Of a DNA stretch of 64,000 nt, positions 43,301 to 55,916 are shown piece after piece. Where the stretch lies: positions 77,844,460 to 77,908,459 of the forward strand of contig OZ038485.1 of NCBI GenBank assembly GCA_964036315.1, read 5' to 3'. The stretch comes from Acanthosepion esculentum (taxonomy: Eukaryota; Mollusca; Cephalopoda; Sepiida; Sepiidae). A model generated the notes under the pieces. It was not told the origin of the DNA, searched no databases, and saw nothing but the letters and a program-made list of their open reading frames with translations. The first letter of the stretch is position 1. Every line of letters begins with the position of its first letter. The position numbers and the translations under genes were made by a program.

Positions 43301-44574
43301 AGGTTATAAAATTATGGAATTTTATGAATTTTTAACTTAATATAGATTCTTGCAGTCTATTCAATGTAACATTGGCAACTGTCTCTAATTTCTGGTCAGC
43401 ACTACATGCATGTATTTATTACACCAACCATTTTTATTATTTAGCATGATACAATGCGAAAGATATTTCTGGCGGATTTAGGTTCCTTTTAGATTACATT
43501 TTTGTCATGTTATATTTTGGCTGTACAAACATATGTTGCTAGCTCTATTTTCCCCCTTCTCTTCTCTTAACTCAAGGGCAATAGTGCTGGTAAGAGAATT
43601 AGTGGCAAGCAAAAATATATAGGTAAATAATCTAAGCTTCATCATGGATTTAAAAAAAAACAGTCATCATATTGCAGGAAATGTTTTCTCAGCATTGCTA
43701 AGCAAATGTGTGGCTATTTTTATTTGTGATTAAAAATAATTTATGATTTAAATTTGGTGGATAATATGTTACTTCAACATAGACTATTTATAAATAAAAT
43801 ACAGAATAAATATAAAAAAAGCCTGTTGCACATCCAAACCAAACATCATTACTTTATTTTCTTTACTATTGAGGAAAAAGAACCTTGGACACTTGAAGCG
43901 TTATTACAAGTTTCAATTTAAAATAAGTTTGAAAAGCATATTGTATAAAAGTTTAATCAATTGCCACCAGGAATTTGGTATAGGATTTCATTCTAATGGC
44001 AAATTAGGCTTATATCCATCTCAAATATTAAAGGATCAACTATTTACATGTATAGGATATTTACTATATCTGAAGCCATGCACTCATCAATTCATTCTTG
44101 TAGATTTTAATTCCCTGTCAGGAATATTTGTCACTGCTCGGCATATAAGAATTTTGAGGTAGCTAAAAAGTGATAAAAACAGAATTCTAGTATTTTTAGG
44201 CTTTGTTTATTATAAGATAAATGTACTGAAGATGAAATGTTGTATAATGTAGTACAGTAAGTGAGGTATTAAATTACATGTTTCATTTATCTGTGATTTC
44301 AGTGGTATCAAAGATTTGGACTATACCCCAGAGTATTGCATAAATCATTCTAAATTGTGTCAAAAATGTTCCCAACTTTTATAGCATAACATTATTTGGA
44401 CTTGGTTTTGAGGATTAAAGTTCACATTCTTTTCTTGATTAGTGAGGTATGTCATAGAGAAGCAGAAATGAACTTTAAAACATTGGTCAGCGATATATTT
44501 TTTAATTGGCCAGAGCCACCTCTTGGCAGTAGGTACTGGTAAATGTCTGCTGTTATAGTGATTTTCCAAGCGTA

Positions 44575-44690
44575 GCTTAGATGTGGCACAAGGATGAAAC
44601 TAGGTGGCACCCAGTGAGGATAGAACTCACTACTCAGTCGTAATTGTTCTAGCAAGACAAGCTTGCTAACCATTACACTGCCTTGAGGTG
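44575..44690 (-). repeat. tRNA-derived SINE head, second family
   Basis: On the minus strand an A-box-like GGCAGTGTAATGGTTAGCAA is followed at tRNA-like distance by a B-box-like GTGAGTTCTATCC. The segment after the B box (TGGGTGCCACC) differs from the SINE at 42225-42535, so I treat it as a separate or older family. Confidence 0.5.
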
Positions 44691-45236
44691 CTCCATGTCT
44701 GCTGTTATATATCCAACTGAATCTAGGCCAAAAACAATTGACTAAACCTAAAATAAATAAGTTTTGTGTTTGTCTGAAAACTCAATAATTTTATCAATTT
44801 TGAACTGCATGCATGCAATTTATTTTCTCTAACTTAATCACTCTTCCCTGGAGTAGTTACTATTTGACTGAACAAAATTTGTATAGTTTAGTTTAATATA
44901 GATATTTAATAAAGCTTAGCTTAGACTGGTGCTAAGCCATAAATGTGAAGTACTGAGTGAGGCAGCCAGTAGTAGTCATTTGCTAGAGTGATTTACTTTA
45001 CTACAATGCACACAATATAGTTTGATTTATTAAATTACTATTCTTTCTTTTTAGTGGTGTGATATGATATAATCAGGTTCTTTTATGTTTGTTGTTTTTG
45101 ATAAAATGTATCATTAGTCTTTCTGTAATGTTTCATGAAACACTATCAGCATTAAAGATGCAAATATTGTTTATTGATTAAATTTTTATTTGATTTTGTT
45201 TTATTATTTGATCTTCTTTTCATTTTCTTTTGATAG

Positions 45237-45510
45237 GGCTTTGGATAGAGATTGTGACTCATTGGCTTCAAAAATCAAAGTTGAAGATACAGAAATATTG
45301 AACTTCTTAAATCTGACAGAATCACACAAGGCAGCCTACATGAAACAATATTTTGTAATACTCAGGAAGGTTTTTTATAAACAAATGTTGAAAACTATTA
45401 CAGGCACAAAAAAGAAGACAGGATTTTTTGTAATGAGAAAAAATACAAAGAAATGCAAATGTTTCATTGTGTATTTGACATTTTTAGCTAAGGTTAATCA
45501 GTTTTTCTAA
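45237..45510 (+). CDS. Possible downstream coding exon (uncertain)
   Basis: A pyrimidine-rich tract ending in TTTTGATAG|GG opens a frame that runs to a stop at 45508-45510. Its first part (ALDRDCDSLASKIKVEDTEI, then LNLTESHKAAYMKQYF) has a more protein-like composition than the random frames around it, while the end is Lys/Phe-rich. It may be a 3' exon of the upstream pogo-family gene (alternative splicing, since the main frame already stops at 42094), an exon of another gene, or chance. I recognise no domain. Confidence 0.25.
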
Positions 45511-47834
45511 ACATCAATACCGTTTTTATAAAGCTAGTATCATTTTTAAAAATTTAATTACCTGCTTTCAGTAATAAGAAAACGGTTTGATCTTTAAAGA
45601 TGTATATCAGACATCTGAATTAGATAATGCTTATTTAAAATGTTAATAGAATTTGAATGAGCATTTATTTTTAAGTATATTTAGTATTAATATGTTAGTG
45701 TCATTGGTAAAACAAATGAAATTATTTTAAAATCTGTCACATTTTTTGCGAAACTTGATTTCTTTTTAGTCATTAATCTTGAGCACAAAGTTCATAATTT
45801 TATTATTTGATATTTTTAAAGAAATAATGTTTCATATTAAACTTTTAAAAAAAGTTTTCATTGTATTTATATTCTGGTTTTAATTTTTGACGAAAGATTG
45901 ATCTAACTTTAATTAATATTTATTTAAAAATAAAACATTAATTTTGCTATGAAAATCATCCTGAAATGATTTTTTTATACATGAAAAATTGACAATGTAT
46001 ATTTTTATGAATATGATCTAATTTTCCATCATTTGCAACAGATTTTCTGAAAACAATTTCATATGAACATATCATAGATCTAGACGCAACAAGGCCATTA
46101 AGTGTGAAAGTGAAAAATGTTGTATTATTGTGTTGTCCATCATTTTTGTGATTTCATCATGTCCTTTCTACAGATTTCAACATTATGTGCTGTTGATATT
46201 ATTATAACCTTGTAAAATAAACTATGTTAATGTCACTCAATAATGTATTTACAATGTCTGCTTTGATTTTTTAATGAATGTTTTCACTAAAATATTTTAC
46301 TTAGAAAATCTACTGTTGGTTAATACAGCCCATCCATGGAAATTCTCATATTTTGAAAGGATATTGTAGTGTAAATGGATTTTAAAGTGTATAGTATTCA
46401 TTATTGCCACACACTTCAAAATCCATCTATACCCGACTGAAATTTCCCATACCCTTCATCCATGCTACTATAAGAGGAAGAAGGAGCTGAAGCCCCCTTT
46501 CCTAAAAAAAAAAAAAAAAAACAAATTTGACTTCTTAATCAGAATCAATGACAAAGCTATTTAGCTGAGCACTTATCATTTTTTGTAATGAAAAGAAAGA
46601 TTCTTGATCTTTTTCCTATTCAGTTCATAAGTGACTTCTGAGATAATTCATATTTTATGAATATTTACTAAGCTTAATCTAACACAAAACCACCAAGGTT
46701 GAACATTCAGTGAGAATTGAACCTACTTCAATAGCATACTAGCCTCTACTACTTGGCAAAGCAATGATTAAGATGTTTTTAAAAAAATACATGCGTGGAA
46801 TTTCCTAAAAAATATTTTAGAGACACACATTAATAACTCTAAAAATCCTTGATGAATGAATATTTTTATTTCAAATTGTACAATGAAAAATTTCAAGTAT
46901 TTATTTAGTCTATAAACATCATTTAATAGATTTAGTATTTCAGAAGTCAGGGTAAAATATTTGTTAATAATTTAAAATGAAAATATTAATATACGCAGAA
47001 TAAGAAGGTTATTTAAAGTTTAGGAGATGTGCTTATTTTTAAAAAAGAAAAGCTTAATAAATTCTAAGTATGGATTTTTAAAAAAATTTACTGAAAATAA
47101 ACTTAGCATTGTTTTATAATTGTTGAGCTATTGAAAAATGCCAAAAAAGAAATGAACTCTTGCCTTATATTAAAATGAATTCTTTATAATTTCATTGTTT
47201 GTTTTACTTTTTACCTGTGCTATATTGTTGATTTGAGGTCTTTTATTGTGTGTGGCTAAATTTTGTCTATATGTCCCCATACAAAACTGTCCACATCCTA
47301 TCAGGTTTGTTTTTATATATACATATATATATTACTAACAAATAGCATTTACAATATAAATGTTGACATTTAATTTACATAGCAAGTTTTAAAAGCATAT
47401 TTTGCTAAATATTTTGTGTGTTATTTATTTTTAATGCAAATTTTAAAACTCACTATATATAAGCAATGTTTCTGTTGATAAAATTTGTTTATTTTTAAAT
47501 TCATCATGCTTGTATAGAAAGAATTTATATCTGACTTGTCAAAATTCAGCTGTAAGATAGAAAAATATCAGTGTGTTTACATTTAAAGAAAATGTAAAAT
47601 AAACGTAATTTTGCTTTCTAACAATACCTTTTTTTTTTTTTTAAAGAAGTGGACATAAATAATTTACAAATATTAGAATTTTTGTAGACTTTTAGGTCTG
47701 ACACCTTCAGTCATAATTTTGTTTATAATAACCATTGTTGTTGTCTGCCATTTCACATTATGCCAAAAAAATTTACAGATTTATTTAAATAAGCCAAAAT
47801 AATCTGTTTAATTAAAATTACTAAAAACTGTACT
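45511..47834. other. AT-rich intergenic DNA
   Basis: No supported gene. An imperfect inverted repeat (GGATTTTAAAGTGTA with its complement) lies at about 46376-46430, and an 18-base A run at 46503-46520. A tRNA-like minus-strand fragment with GTAGGTTCAATTCTCAC is at about 46690-46785, probably an old SINE. Confidence 0.45.
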
Positions 47835-47965
47835 AAGATTGCTAAAATTACACTTTTAAGTGCCAACTCTAGGTGTGTCATCACTCATCAGTGTTGTTGC
47901 TCCCATATCACTAGAAGTTTTAGGTTTAAATAAACAACAGACTTCTTTGACAGGCAACCCGACCA
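47835..47965. repeat. Direct repeat bounding the LINE block, left copy
   Basis: This matches 55917-56043 in the same orientation, with shared AAGATTGCTAAAATTACAC, TGTTGTTGCTCCCAT, TAAATAAACAA, AGACTTCTT and CCCGACC. It is about 131 bp and marks the left edge of the GC-richer block. Confidence 0.85.
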
Positions 47966-48654
47966 AATATGATCAGTATTCGCCCTGCACCAAGAGTAAA
48001 AATATTTATTTCTGTAAAAAATATACAGAAAATGTAGCACAAGGCCTAGCCACAACCACTTACCCAAGCACGCAATAATCCTAGCACCAAAACAACACAC
48101 TCTTACTTACCTTTCTTACTACATCCACCAAAATACTTCATTGTCTCAGTGAAATCCTAAATAGTCCACATATGTACAAATCGTCGTCTGTGGGGTGAGG
48201 GGAATAAAAGCAACAAGTTAAAAAGTCCCCAATGTGTATATACAATGTGAATTTAAAATATTTACAAAAGCTAAACAAAAATTATGTTAGTAATAAAAAA
48301 AACCCACAGACATGCACTCACTCTGACACAACAACAAATACAAAAAAAAACACGCGAAACGAAAGGCGCCCTGCATTCTCCAGAGAACTGACATCACTGA
48401 CCACCTAACGTGGGAGGGGATGGGGAGTTAAGAAAAAAGGGACAAAAATAAAAGAGGCCAATGAGCAAACACGCCCTAGCTAAGTTTAATGGGAAAAAAA
48501 GAAAAAACTAAAGAATAAAAAAAACATACATTAGCCTAAAATCCAAGGATGGGTTGCCCAAACTCAACCCCGGAAAACAATATTCTGATGTCTGACCGAC
48601 ATCAAAATGCTACTCTAGGTCAGTCCCTTTTACTCGGCACAAAACGCGCAAGAT

Positions 48655-50148
48655 TTACCCACCTTTTGCCAAATTCTGATGAGGTGAGCCGCCGCTTTTA
48701 CGTCCTAATCTTGACTTTAAGAACAAGATCAGTTGGGAAGAAGTGAACTTTGCGCCATCATAGAATTCCTTCTGACGCGTCCAAATCACGACTCTCATAA
48801 CACCTAGTAAGCAAAAGAACACATACTGTTCAGCCTTCGTCATCTGCGGAACCACATTGCTACAAACAGAACTGGCCTCAACGGCGCTACCACCCTGCAA
48901 TGAAAGAAGGCGTGACCAATGATCTCAACTTCCCCAATACAGCGTCGGCAGTTTGGAGATTTCTCCAAGCCCGCTGAACAAAGTCTTTTGGCGACACAGA
49001 GGGCCCCACGAATCACCAGCCAGGTGAGTGATGCCTCATTGAGGCATTTCAACACAGGCGACGAAGGCCATATTGAGCGAGCCTCCTGCTTCGTAAGACC
49101 GAGCTCGTCAATCAGTTCATCACGAACGGACGCCCTGACTAACATTTTATACAATGCCCTACGAGACAACGCCCGGACGTTGGAGAGGCCACCCGACGCC
49201 CATAAGAAGCGTTTCAGAGCACGACATTCGCGGTAGAAGGAGTATTCGGATCGGGGTGTACGGCCGGCCTCTTCCTCGCTCGAGTGCACACTTCTCAGGG
49301 ATGGGAAGTTTCTACGGACATCTTCCTTCCAGAAGGCGTACTCCTCATCCGATTCGCGACACATTCGGTCTAGGAAGGCGATGAGAAGCATATATTGACG
49401 AATCTCAATGCTAGGCATACCCAGACTGCCCCCAGATGGATGAAGGCAACAGATCGCCCGAGATACCATAGCGACCTTGCCCCTCCACGAAAGAGAACTA
49501 GAGCCTTACTAATGACATTAGTGTGGCATACGGAAGTGGAAGCACAGAGAGTCGGTAAAGGAGAATCGGGTAGATGTGTGAAACATTTCCGCCCTCCGCT
49601 TTAAGGAAAGTCTCCTCCGAGACCACAAATTAATTGCGATTTCGGCCTTCCCTTGTACCTCCGACCAATTCATTTCCAACTGGATATCAGGACCGAACCA
49701 GAAGCCGAGTATCTTGACCAGCCCAACCGTCCAGAGGAAAGGTCCGGGAAGAGAAACTCCCTTCCACGTACCCAACCGCAAGCCAACAGACTTATCACGG
49801 TTGATCTTGGCCCCTGTCACCATCTCATAACCACTGATCTCTGCTGACTTCATCAATCTCGGTTCTGCTCGACACAAGAACCGAAACGTCATCAGCATAG
49901 GCATAATACCTGGCCGAGGTGGTAGCCCCAGGCAGGGAAATTCCGCGCAGGACCGGATTCGCCTCTAACTTGCTAAGGAAAGGTTCCAACGCAAGAACGT
50001 AAAGCAAAGGCGAAAGCGGACAACCTTGACGAATGGATCGAGACAATACGAAAGGCTCCGATCTTACCCCATTCACTTCCACCAGCGCACCGGGAGTCGC
50101 ATACAAAAGTCGGATCCGAAAACTGGCCGCCGAAAGGACAGCCTCCAT
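48655..50148 (-). pseudogene. LINE ORF2: reverse transcriptase and C-terminal region
   Basis: The frame from 50148 holds LLYATPGALVEVNG, SIRQGCPLSPLLYVLALEPF and the catalytic YAYADDVSVLV (YADD at 49899-49888). A second frame (49904-49518) gives the thumb, GYEMVTGAKINRDKSVGLRL and LGFWFGPD. A third (49469-48840) gives the C-terminal region, GGSLGMPSIEIRQYMLLIAF, with a Cys/His cluster CRRCIGEVEIIGHAFFHC that may bind zinc. Frameshifts at about 49900 and 49490 divide them. YADD is intact but the protein cannot be made. Confidence 0.85.
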
Positions 50149-50316
50149 GAAACGATGGTCAACCCTATCGAAGGCCTTGGACTAAATTGATCAGCGTGGC
50201 TTCACTGTCGACTTGTTCTAAGATCAAGCGTACCATATGATGGTTGTCATGAATAGTCCTGCCCTTCACAGCACAAGGCTTTTCGGAGCCAATCATACAA
50301 GACAGGACAAGCTGCC

Positions 50317-50664
50317 TCAAGGCAGGGAGAATCGTCTAAATAGGCGTCGAACTGAACAGGGCTTACTGGTAAAAAGTTCCTGAAAGTAATCCCGAAAGGC
50401 CTCACATATGCCCGCGTTTGTAGTCACGGTCCGCTTATCTGGCGTCACAGACGCGATATGTCGCCGAGACGCGCTCCGATTCTCCTCTGCACGCAATTCA
50501 GCGGCCATATTCGTTGCCTCAGAGGGCATTCTTTTTAACCTAGCCCTAACTATCAGAGCTTGATCCTTCTTGATAAGCAAGGAGGACAACTCTGCCTTAG
50601 CTAAGGCTATTTCCCCACTATCACGGGATTTCACTGCCCGATCAACTTTTTGTTCTAAAGCCAT
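50317..50664 (-). pseudogene. LINE ORF2 linker between endonuclease and reverse transcriptase
   Basis: This open segment, including KVDRAVKSRDSGEIALAKAE, RARLKRMPSEATNMAAELRA and ASVTPDKRTVTTNAGICEAF, is the charged linker typically found upstream of a LINE reverse transcriptase. It is in the right position and strand for the surrounding element. Confidence 0.65.
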
Positions 50665-51150
50665 TTGCGCCGCTAATCTATCTAGATTGAGTCGACGACT
50701 AAAATCAGCAGAAAAGTTCTAATTTTGGATTTTAATTTATCCCACCAGGCGTTCCCTAAAACCACCCCCGTCAATTCCCTCTGTATCATTAGTAGCAGCT
50801 GGTCCCAGAAATCCTGCTCACCAAATAATGAACAGTTTAATTTCCAGTCGCCAGCCAACCGAACCTTAGGCTTATCTAAGTTTACACGGACCCGGACAAG
50901 CCTATGATCCGAATAAACTATATAATGGACACTTGGACACCCTAAGAGCCCTACATCGACTCTCCTAACTGAGACTCGGTCGAGGTAGCTAGCAAGTTTC
51001 CCAGGAGCCGAGTTGCCACTATTTGTTCAAGTCCAAGCTACCTCCCGAGGGTGCTCATTCCGGTACTTATCGACAAGATCAAACCTGTCGATAAGTCCCA
51101 AAATGGTTTCACGTCCCGGTTGTTAATACCCGGATTTTGCCCTATACGAT

Positions 51151-51417
51151 CTATATCGGGTCAAGGACAGCATTCCAATCCCCCGCTAAAACTACCTGAC
51201 GAGATGTCGTCAAGAACGGCTCGATCTGCCGAAACAAAGCAGGCCGCTCAGACTGAAAATTGGATTCATTAACCCCAATGAGACACAGAGCCTTATCCTT
51301 TATGGTAATATCCAACACGCAAAGTCTGCCCGCCGGATCTACGAAGACAAGAGTACACTCAGCCTTCAAAGACTTGATCACCAGCCAAGAGACACCTCTC
51401 GAACGACCATCAAACAT
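51151..51417 (-). pseudogene. LINE ORF2: APE-type endonuclease fragment
   Basis: The segment contains GVSWLVIKSLKAECTLVFVD, DITIKDKALCLIGV and VVLAGDWNAVLDP. The GDWN motif is the conserved Asp/Asn pair of apurinic/apyrimidinic-type LINE endonucleases that nick the target. The N-terminal part of the domain (51418-51900) is not readable as one frame. Confidence 0.78.
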
Positions 51418-52182
51418 GCTGAATAAAGGAAGAACTCCTTAGACAGTATGTCCTCACGGTCATGAGAAGAAAACCGGTTCTCTTGCATGCAACGAACATT
51501 CACCCCGAGGCGCTGAAGGTCAGGCCTATGACATTTATACTAGCTAACCAGAGAGACATTTATCTAACCAATTAGGGTTGCTTTTCTGAATTGAAGATGT
51601 ACGGGGTAAGGATACCGACCGCCTCTCTCATCGACCCGTGGCCCATCTCAGTCTTGATAGAACCGTATTAGGAGAGGCCGCTTATATACCAAGAAATGTC
51701 CAACATAGCCCAAGCCTGCTTCGACCCCGACCCAGTTCTTATAACGGTTAGAACCCTTTCCGCATTGGGAAAGTATTTGGGTTCTTCTATGTCTTTGTCG
51801 GCAAATTGTCTTATGGATAACAGATATTTTAGGTTTTTATTCTGTTCCCGTAGTCACGAGCTTTTTTCTGCTTGGATAGGAGATATTTTACACACATCTT
51901 CACCTGAGTTAAAAATGTGCTTTTGTTTTTTCCTGTGACCGGTTAAGTTCATGTGTGGTCATTTCTTGGGTTTTAATGGGATAAGGACTGGGGGTGTGGC
52001 GGGGTGTATATGTTTGCCTAAAAGGGCTGGGGTCTCTACTGAGAGGGATTGAGGGATAGGAAAAAGATGTGGACGGAGAGGCAGGTGAGAACTTCTCTCT
52101 ACAAAGAGGGGAGGGATGGGAAGAAAGTGGAGGGAGTGGCCTTCTTTGTAGAGATGGACTTGGGCTGACTGGATGTAGATGG

Positions 52183-53379
52183 CTAGGGAGACTGTGCTGA
52201 AAGATGTGCAGTGGAATTGGAAGGAAGTGCTTTCTTAGTGGGAGAGGATTTTGTCTTCCTTTGGTGGTCTAATTTTTGTTTAAGATATTTAATTTTCTCA
52301 GTCTTTTCAAACCGGGAGGGTCGGTATTGAGGCCGGGACGTCGCCCTTACTGTTGACAGGGTAAGTGGGACTGTTAGTGTCTTTTGTCCCAGAGGCTTCA
52401 GGGGACTGAAGACCCGTTGTCTGGCGCTTACCTCTGGCCCTGCCAGTAATCTGCCATACTCCTCTCCCTCCTCCACAACTGCACTTGCAGTGGGAGAAGG
52501 CTCTTCGGGGAATGGGGGTTTTGGTGTAGGCCCAACCGGGGGTTTAACCACTTCGGTCCCGGAAGCTGGCATGCCCATTACAGGCGATGCGGATTTCTTA
52601 GACGCAGTCAGAGGGGGTGTTTGATCGACTGGGGGCTGACTTCCAGAGGCCTTCTTCTCTGGGCAGGAAGAGGAGAGGTAACCAGTCTCTCCATACTTCC
52701 AACAAACTGGTTTACGGACAATCACTATGACTGTTAGCTTCAGACCACCAACATCCAGACAGTGTCGGGGATAGATATGAAGGCTTTACGATCCAACATG
52801 ATGTCGAAACTTCATCCCCCAGTCAGGCTATCGCAGGAAGCAGGAAGCATCTCCGTACTGGAACAAGAAATCCGCCAGATGTTCCCCGATAACGAGAGAA
52901 GGGACCTCGTATACTGCTAGAATTTTTCTCCTTCCTTCGTACTCCGTTCAGAGAATTAAATCTTTCGTGATTAGTTCTCGACTTGTTGATCTTACACAGT
53001 CTTCAGCAGTGGGTAACAATACGTCCCACATTAAAAAGCCTTTACCCTTAACGATTCGAAGTTGCTTAAACCCCAGAGACTCTGTGTCTTTCGTCGAACG
53101 ACAGATTTTGCGCAAACGCTTGTCGACGACAAAGACCGACACTATTCTTTTATCGATCTTCTTTAGTTCGATTGGATCCTCCAAGAGCCCACCTTCTACC
53201 ACAAGGTGTGCGTAACTCTTGGCACGCTCCAAGAACTCCGCAATAACCATAATGCATTTAGGCGGGGACTTCCAACAACAGGGCGTGTCCCCGGCCTCAG
53301 CGGTATAACTTGTCTTGTTCTTTTGGCCATTCTTGGCCTTCATAATCTTGCCAGTTTTGGGGCTATTATTGGCCTCCAT
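52183..53379 (-). pseudogene. LINE ORF1 protein (broken)
   Basis: The N-terminal part (53379-52948) includes FLERAKSYAHLVVEGGLLED, IVSVFVVDKRLRKICR and CVRSTSRELITKDLIL. It is frameshifted through 52770-52920 (FDIMLDRKAFISIP) and resumes at 52725 with CWKYGETGYLSSSC, where a CCHC knuckle (C-X2-C-X4-H-X4-C) has lost its second Cys and its His, both to Tyr. A Pro/Ser-rich tail follows to 52183. This is a nucleic-acid-binding ORF1, inactive here. Confidence 0.72.
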
Positions 53380-53727
53380 ACTTTGGGGGTTTTCTTTGGT
53401 CTTTATTGGTCATTAATGGCCTCCATACTTTCTGGGTTTTTCTTAGCCTTTTCTTGGCCATTATTGGGCCACCATAATTTTAATTTCGCCACCAACGGCC
53501 TACTCACAAGAGGAAGAAGAATCTAAGGCCGGATATTCATGTAAATTGTCTTTATCCGGCGGGTCTATTTTGGGTTAAAAAGGTGTTTCCTTATTGATCT
53601 CCTGAAGTCAGCCATTTTAGTTTTCTTTTTTAAAATTAAGAAAGAAGGTACTTTTTCCCTTCTTTTCCATTTTTTAAAGGGAAGGGTATGGGTGAAAAGG
53701 GAAAAATAGTTAATAAGTTTCGAGTGG

Positions 53728-54488
53728 CTATAATACACGCGGGAGCACGCAGTGATGGTATAGTAAGGCTTTAAAACGCCCTGTCAGTCCGGATTTATCT
53801 ATTTTCGCCAACCACGAGTGAAAATCAGTGCGTATAGCATCGATAGCTAGTGTGTCCTTCAGAGCATGACAAAAAGACTTCCCCAGACTTTTAACGGGAC
53901 TATCGGCCAACGTCGGGATGGCTCTCCCTTCTATTGTGAAGTAATGTTTTACCACACGTCCCTTTTTTATTACCACTGATCTACATTTGTTTGGCTTGAA
54001 TTTCATTCTTGCCCACTCAATCCCTCTCTCAAAACCGCGTATCAACTATCTACAGCCTGTGACGGAATGTGTGGTGACTGTAAGATCGTCCATGTAAGCC
54101 CGGATGGGTGGTTGCATAACTCCGGTATTGGAGACGGGACCTCAGCATTCCACTTCAGCGGACTTCACGAGCTTATTCATTGCGAGAGCAAAAAGCGTGG
54201 CTGACAGTGTACAGCCTGTAATAATTCCTCTCTCAAGTCTATGCCAGTCTGAATATACCAGGCCGGATGTGAAACTCTTAGATGGAATTGACTGTAGTAA
54301 TCCAGGATAAGCTCGCCGATATTAATTGGGGCGTAATGTCTAACCAAAGCTTCTTCCACGAGTTTATGCGGCATGGACCCATAAGCATTGGTCAAATCCA
54401 ACCACGCAACAGCCAGGTCCCCCTTATTCCTCCTTGCATCCCTTATTAATTGAGACAATACTCCTATATGCTCAACGCAGCCAGGCAT
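53728..54488 (-). pseudogene. R2-like reverse transcriptase
   Basis: The segment shows GCVEHIGVLSQLIRDARRNK, GDLAVAWLDLTNAYGSMPHK (catalytic-site A region), then after a frameshift the catalytic box YMDDLTVTTHSVTGC (YMDD at 54096-54085). The thumb follows: WARMKFKPNKCRSVVIKKG and ADSPVKSLGK. A stop interrupts the part just before YMDD, and the frame ends after LLYHHCVLPRVL, where related proteins continue for several hundred residues. Confidence 0.8.
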
Positions 54489-54994
54489 ACCAGGGATTCC
54501 GCCCTTTTGTACCGCTGTATCTATAAATCTGTTTTTTAGCAGAAAAGCTGATAGCCGTCGGGAGTTAACACTAAAACATATTTTGCTTTCTGTACTCAGT
54601 AAAGAGATACATCGAAACTGCTCGATATTTCTTGCATCTCTTCTTTAGGGATCCAAACTCCTTCTGCGTACCGCTATTGTTCTGCAACTTTACCTCGCTG
54701 CCAAATTACTTTAATTATCTTCCATAATTTCAGGAGAAGGCCTGGGCAACGCTTGTATACGGAGTAAGGCACGCCACTTGGTCCTGGCGATGAAGCTGAT
54801 CTAAACGCCATGTGTTAGGCTTCACTCAAACTCGGTATCCCCGTGTCGAACTTAACTTCTGGTGGGGTGTGGATGAGGCGATGATTAAATCCTAATTCCT
54901 CATCCCTTCTTGGGTTCTTGAAAGAGCTCTGTAAAAAGGAATCCACCTTGTTTTGGGGGGATAGTAATCTGCTGCTCCTCCCACCTCCCAAAAG

Positions 54995-55878
54995 TCATCT
55001 GCCGAAACCAAACAGGCCGGGGATAAACGAAGCCGCCTTCTTCCTGGCCCTCTCTTTCCTCCGGCGACGATGTCCTTCTGCTCTTCGCATGTTTTTCAGT
55101 TTCTGTTTTAAAATATCTCGCAGTTCTGAAAGGGCTGGTCGCTCCTTTTCGCAAGCGGCCTTAAATTGTTTCGTGAGGGATCTTAATTCCTGCCTTACTT
55201 CTCTTATCCTCTCTTCACGCCTCTTCCGAGTGTAGACTTTATTTCTAGTTTTATCAATATGGCCGAAACGCTCTGATCCGTAGCTGACAATGAGTTTACT
55301 CATAGATTGAAGTCGTCGGTCTATGTTACCTGCAGACGTACCTTGAATTATAACGCATACGTCTTCATCAAAATCACGCCAAGCTTTCTTGTTGCTTGCT
55401 GGGGGTCAATTAATCTGCTTAGAAACTACTCTGTCCGGCAAGGTCTGAGTCCACACTGGGTGATGCTGGGCGCTGTGTTTTGTCACCTGGACCTGCTCCA
55501 CCTCCGTCTTACTTGGTGTAACACCTATGCGCTGTCTGTTCTCAGTCACTACTGCACATTTCATCTGGGCCTGGTGTATTTTTAGGCCACGCTGATTCTT
55601 GCACGTTTTTCCGCAGAGACACATTGAGTCAGAAGTCCTTTTGGCGTTTGCTGTGGTCGCAACCGTTGTATCCGTCCTACCGGGGAGCACATGCCCCCAC
55701 CTCTCGGGATCCCCTGGGGGTATGTATTCCGTGATCTACTTGTAGCGTGATTCGGGAATCTCTTTACAGCAAAGAGACATGTCATTAGGAGTGCGAACTT
55801 TGCAGACTCCGTGCTGCCGTCTTTCGTGGTTGCCAAACTGTCTTTCCAGTTGTCACCGAGTCTTTCCTCAGCCGTCAA
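54995..55878 (-). pseudogene. R2-like N-terminal region: C2H2 finger and basic linker
   Basis: The first frame (55878-55582) begins MTAEERLGDNWKDSL. The overlapping frame 55690-55406 holds the finger CLCGKTCKNQRGLKIHQAQM followed by KC. The frame 55303-54995 is strongly basic (KLKNMRRAEGHRRRRKERAR, KKAASF). These correspond to the DNA-binding N-terminus of R2-type elements, which directs target recognition. Frameshifts separate all three. Confidence 0.7.
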
Positions 55879-55916
55879 CCAGACTATTCCTGGTAGCCAC
55901 TGTTGATAATAGGTTT

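Larger units (their letters stand above)
42095..45236. other. Downstream non-coding DNA with SINE copies
   Basis: This lies between the pogo-family stop codon and a possible downstream exon. A donor-like TTTAG|GTAAAT lies at 42110, just after the stop. It holds the repeats described separately at 42225-42535, 43140-43300 and 44575-44690. A 97-codon plus-strand frame at 43869-44162 has no recognisable feature. Nothing else was seen. Confidence 0.45.
48150..53520 (-). mobile_element. Tx1/L1-like non-LTR retrotransposon (degraded)
   Basis: Minus-strand order is ORF1 with a zinc knuckle (53379-52183), then ORF2 with an APE endonuclease (about 51417-51151), reverse transcriptase (50148-49518) and a C-terminal region (49469-48655), then a 3' UTR to about 48150. 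GC content and CpG are far above the surroundings, suggesting a recent or exogenous-like insertion. Nevertheless every frame is broken. The clade name is my judgement from the ORF1 and C-terminal sequence style. Confidence 0.82.
53728..55916 (-). mobile_element. R2-like non-LTR retrotransposon, 3'-truncated
   Basis: Minus-strand order from 55878: N-terminal region with a C2H2 finger (CLCGKTCKNQRGLKIHQAQM, near 55620-55560), a charged linker (55303-54995), reverse transcriptase (54488-53728), then an abrupt end at about 53727 where the 5' end of the Tx1-like LINE lies. The C-terminal endonuclease expected of this superclade is absent. The N-terminal finger and the MDD-type catalytic box favour the R2/R4/NeSL group over APE-type LINEs; the exact clade is not assigned. 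Confidence 0.72.

Noticed and set aside
43869..44162. 97-codon plus-strand frame
   Set aside because: It begins without an acceptor or promoter context, composition is random-like, and no domain is visible. I could not support it as a gene.
52967..53526. Plus-strand frames across the LINE ORF1 region, and similar ones at 48919-49604
   Set aside because: They lie opposite the LINE reading frames and match nothing. GC-richer LINE DNA produces many such shadows.
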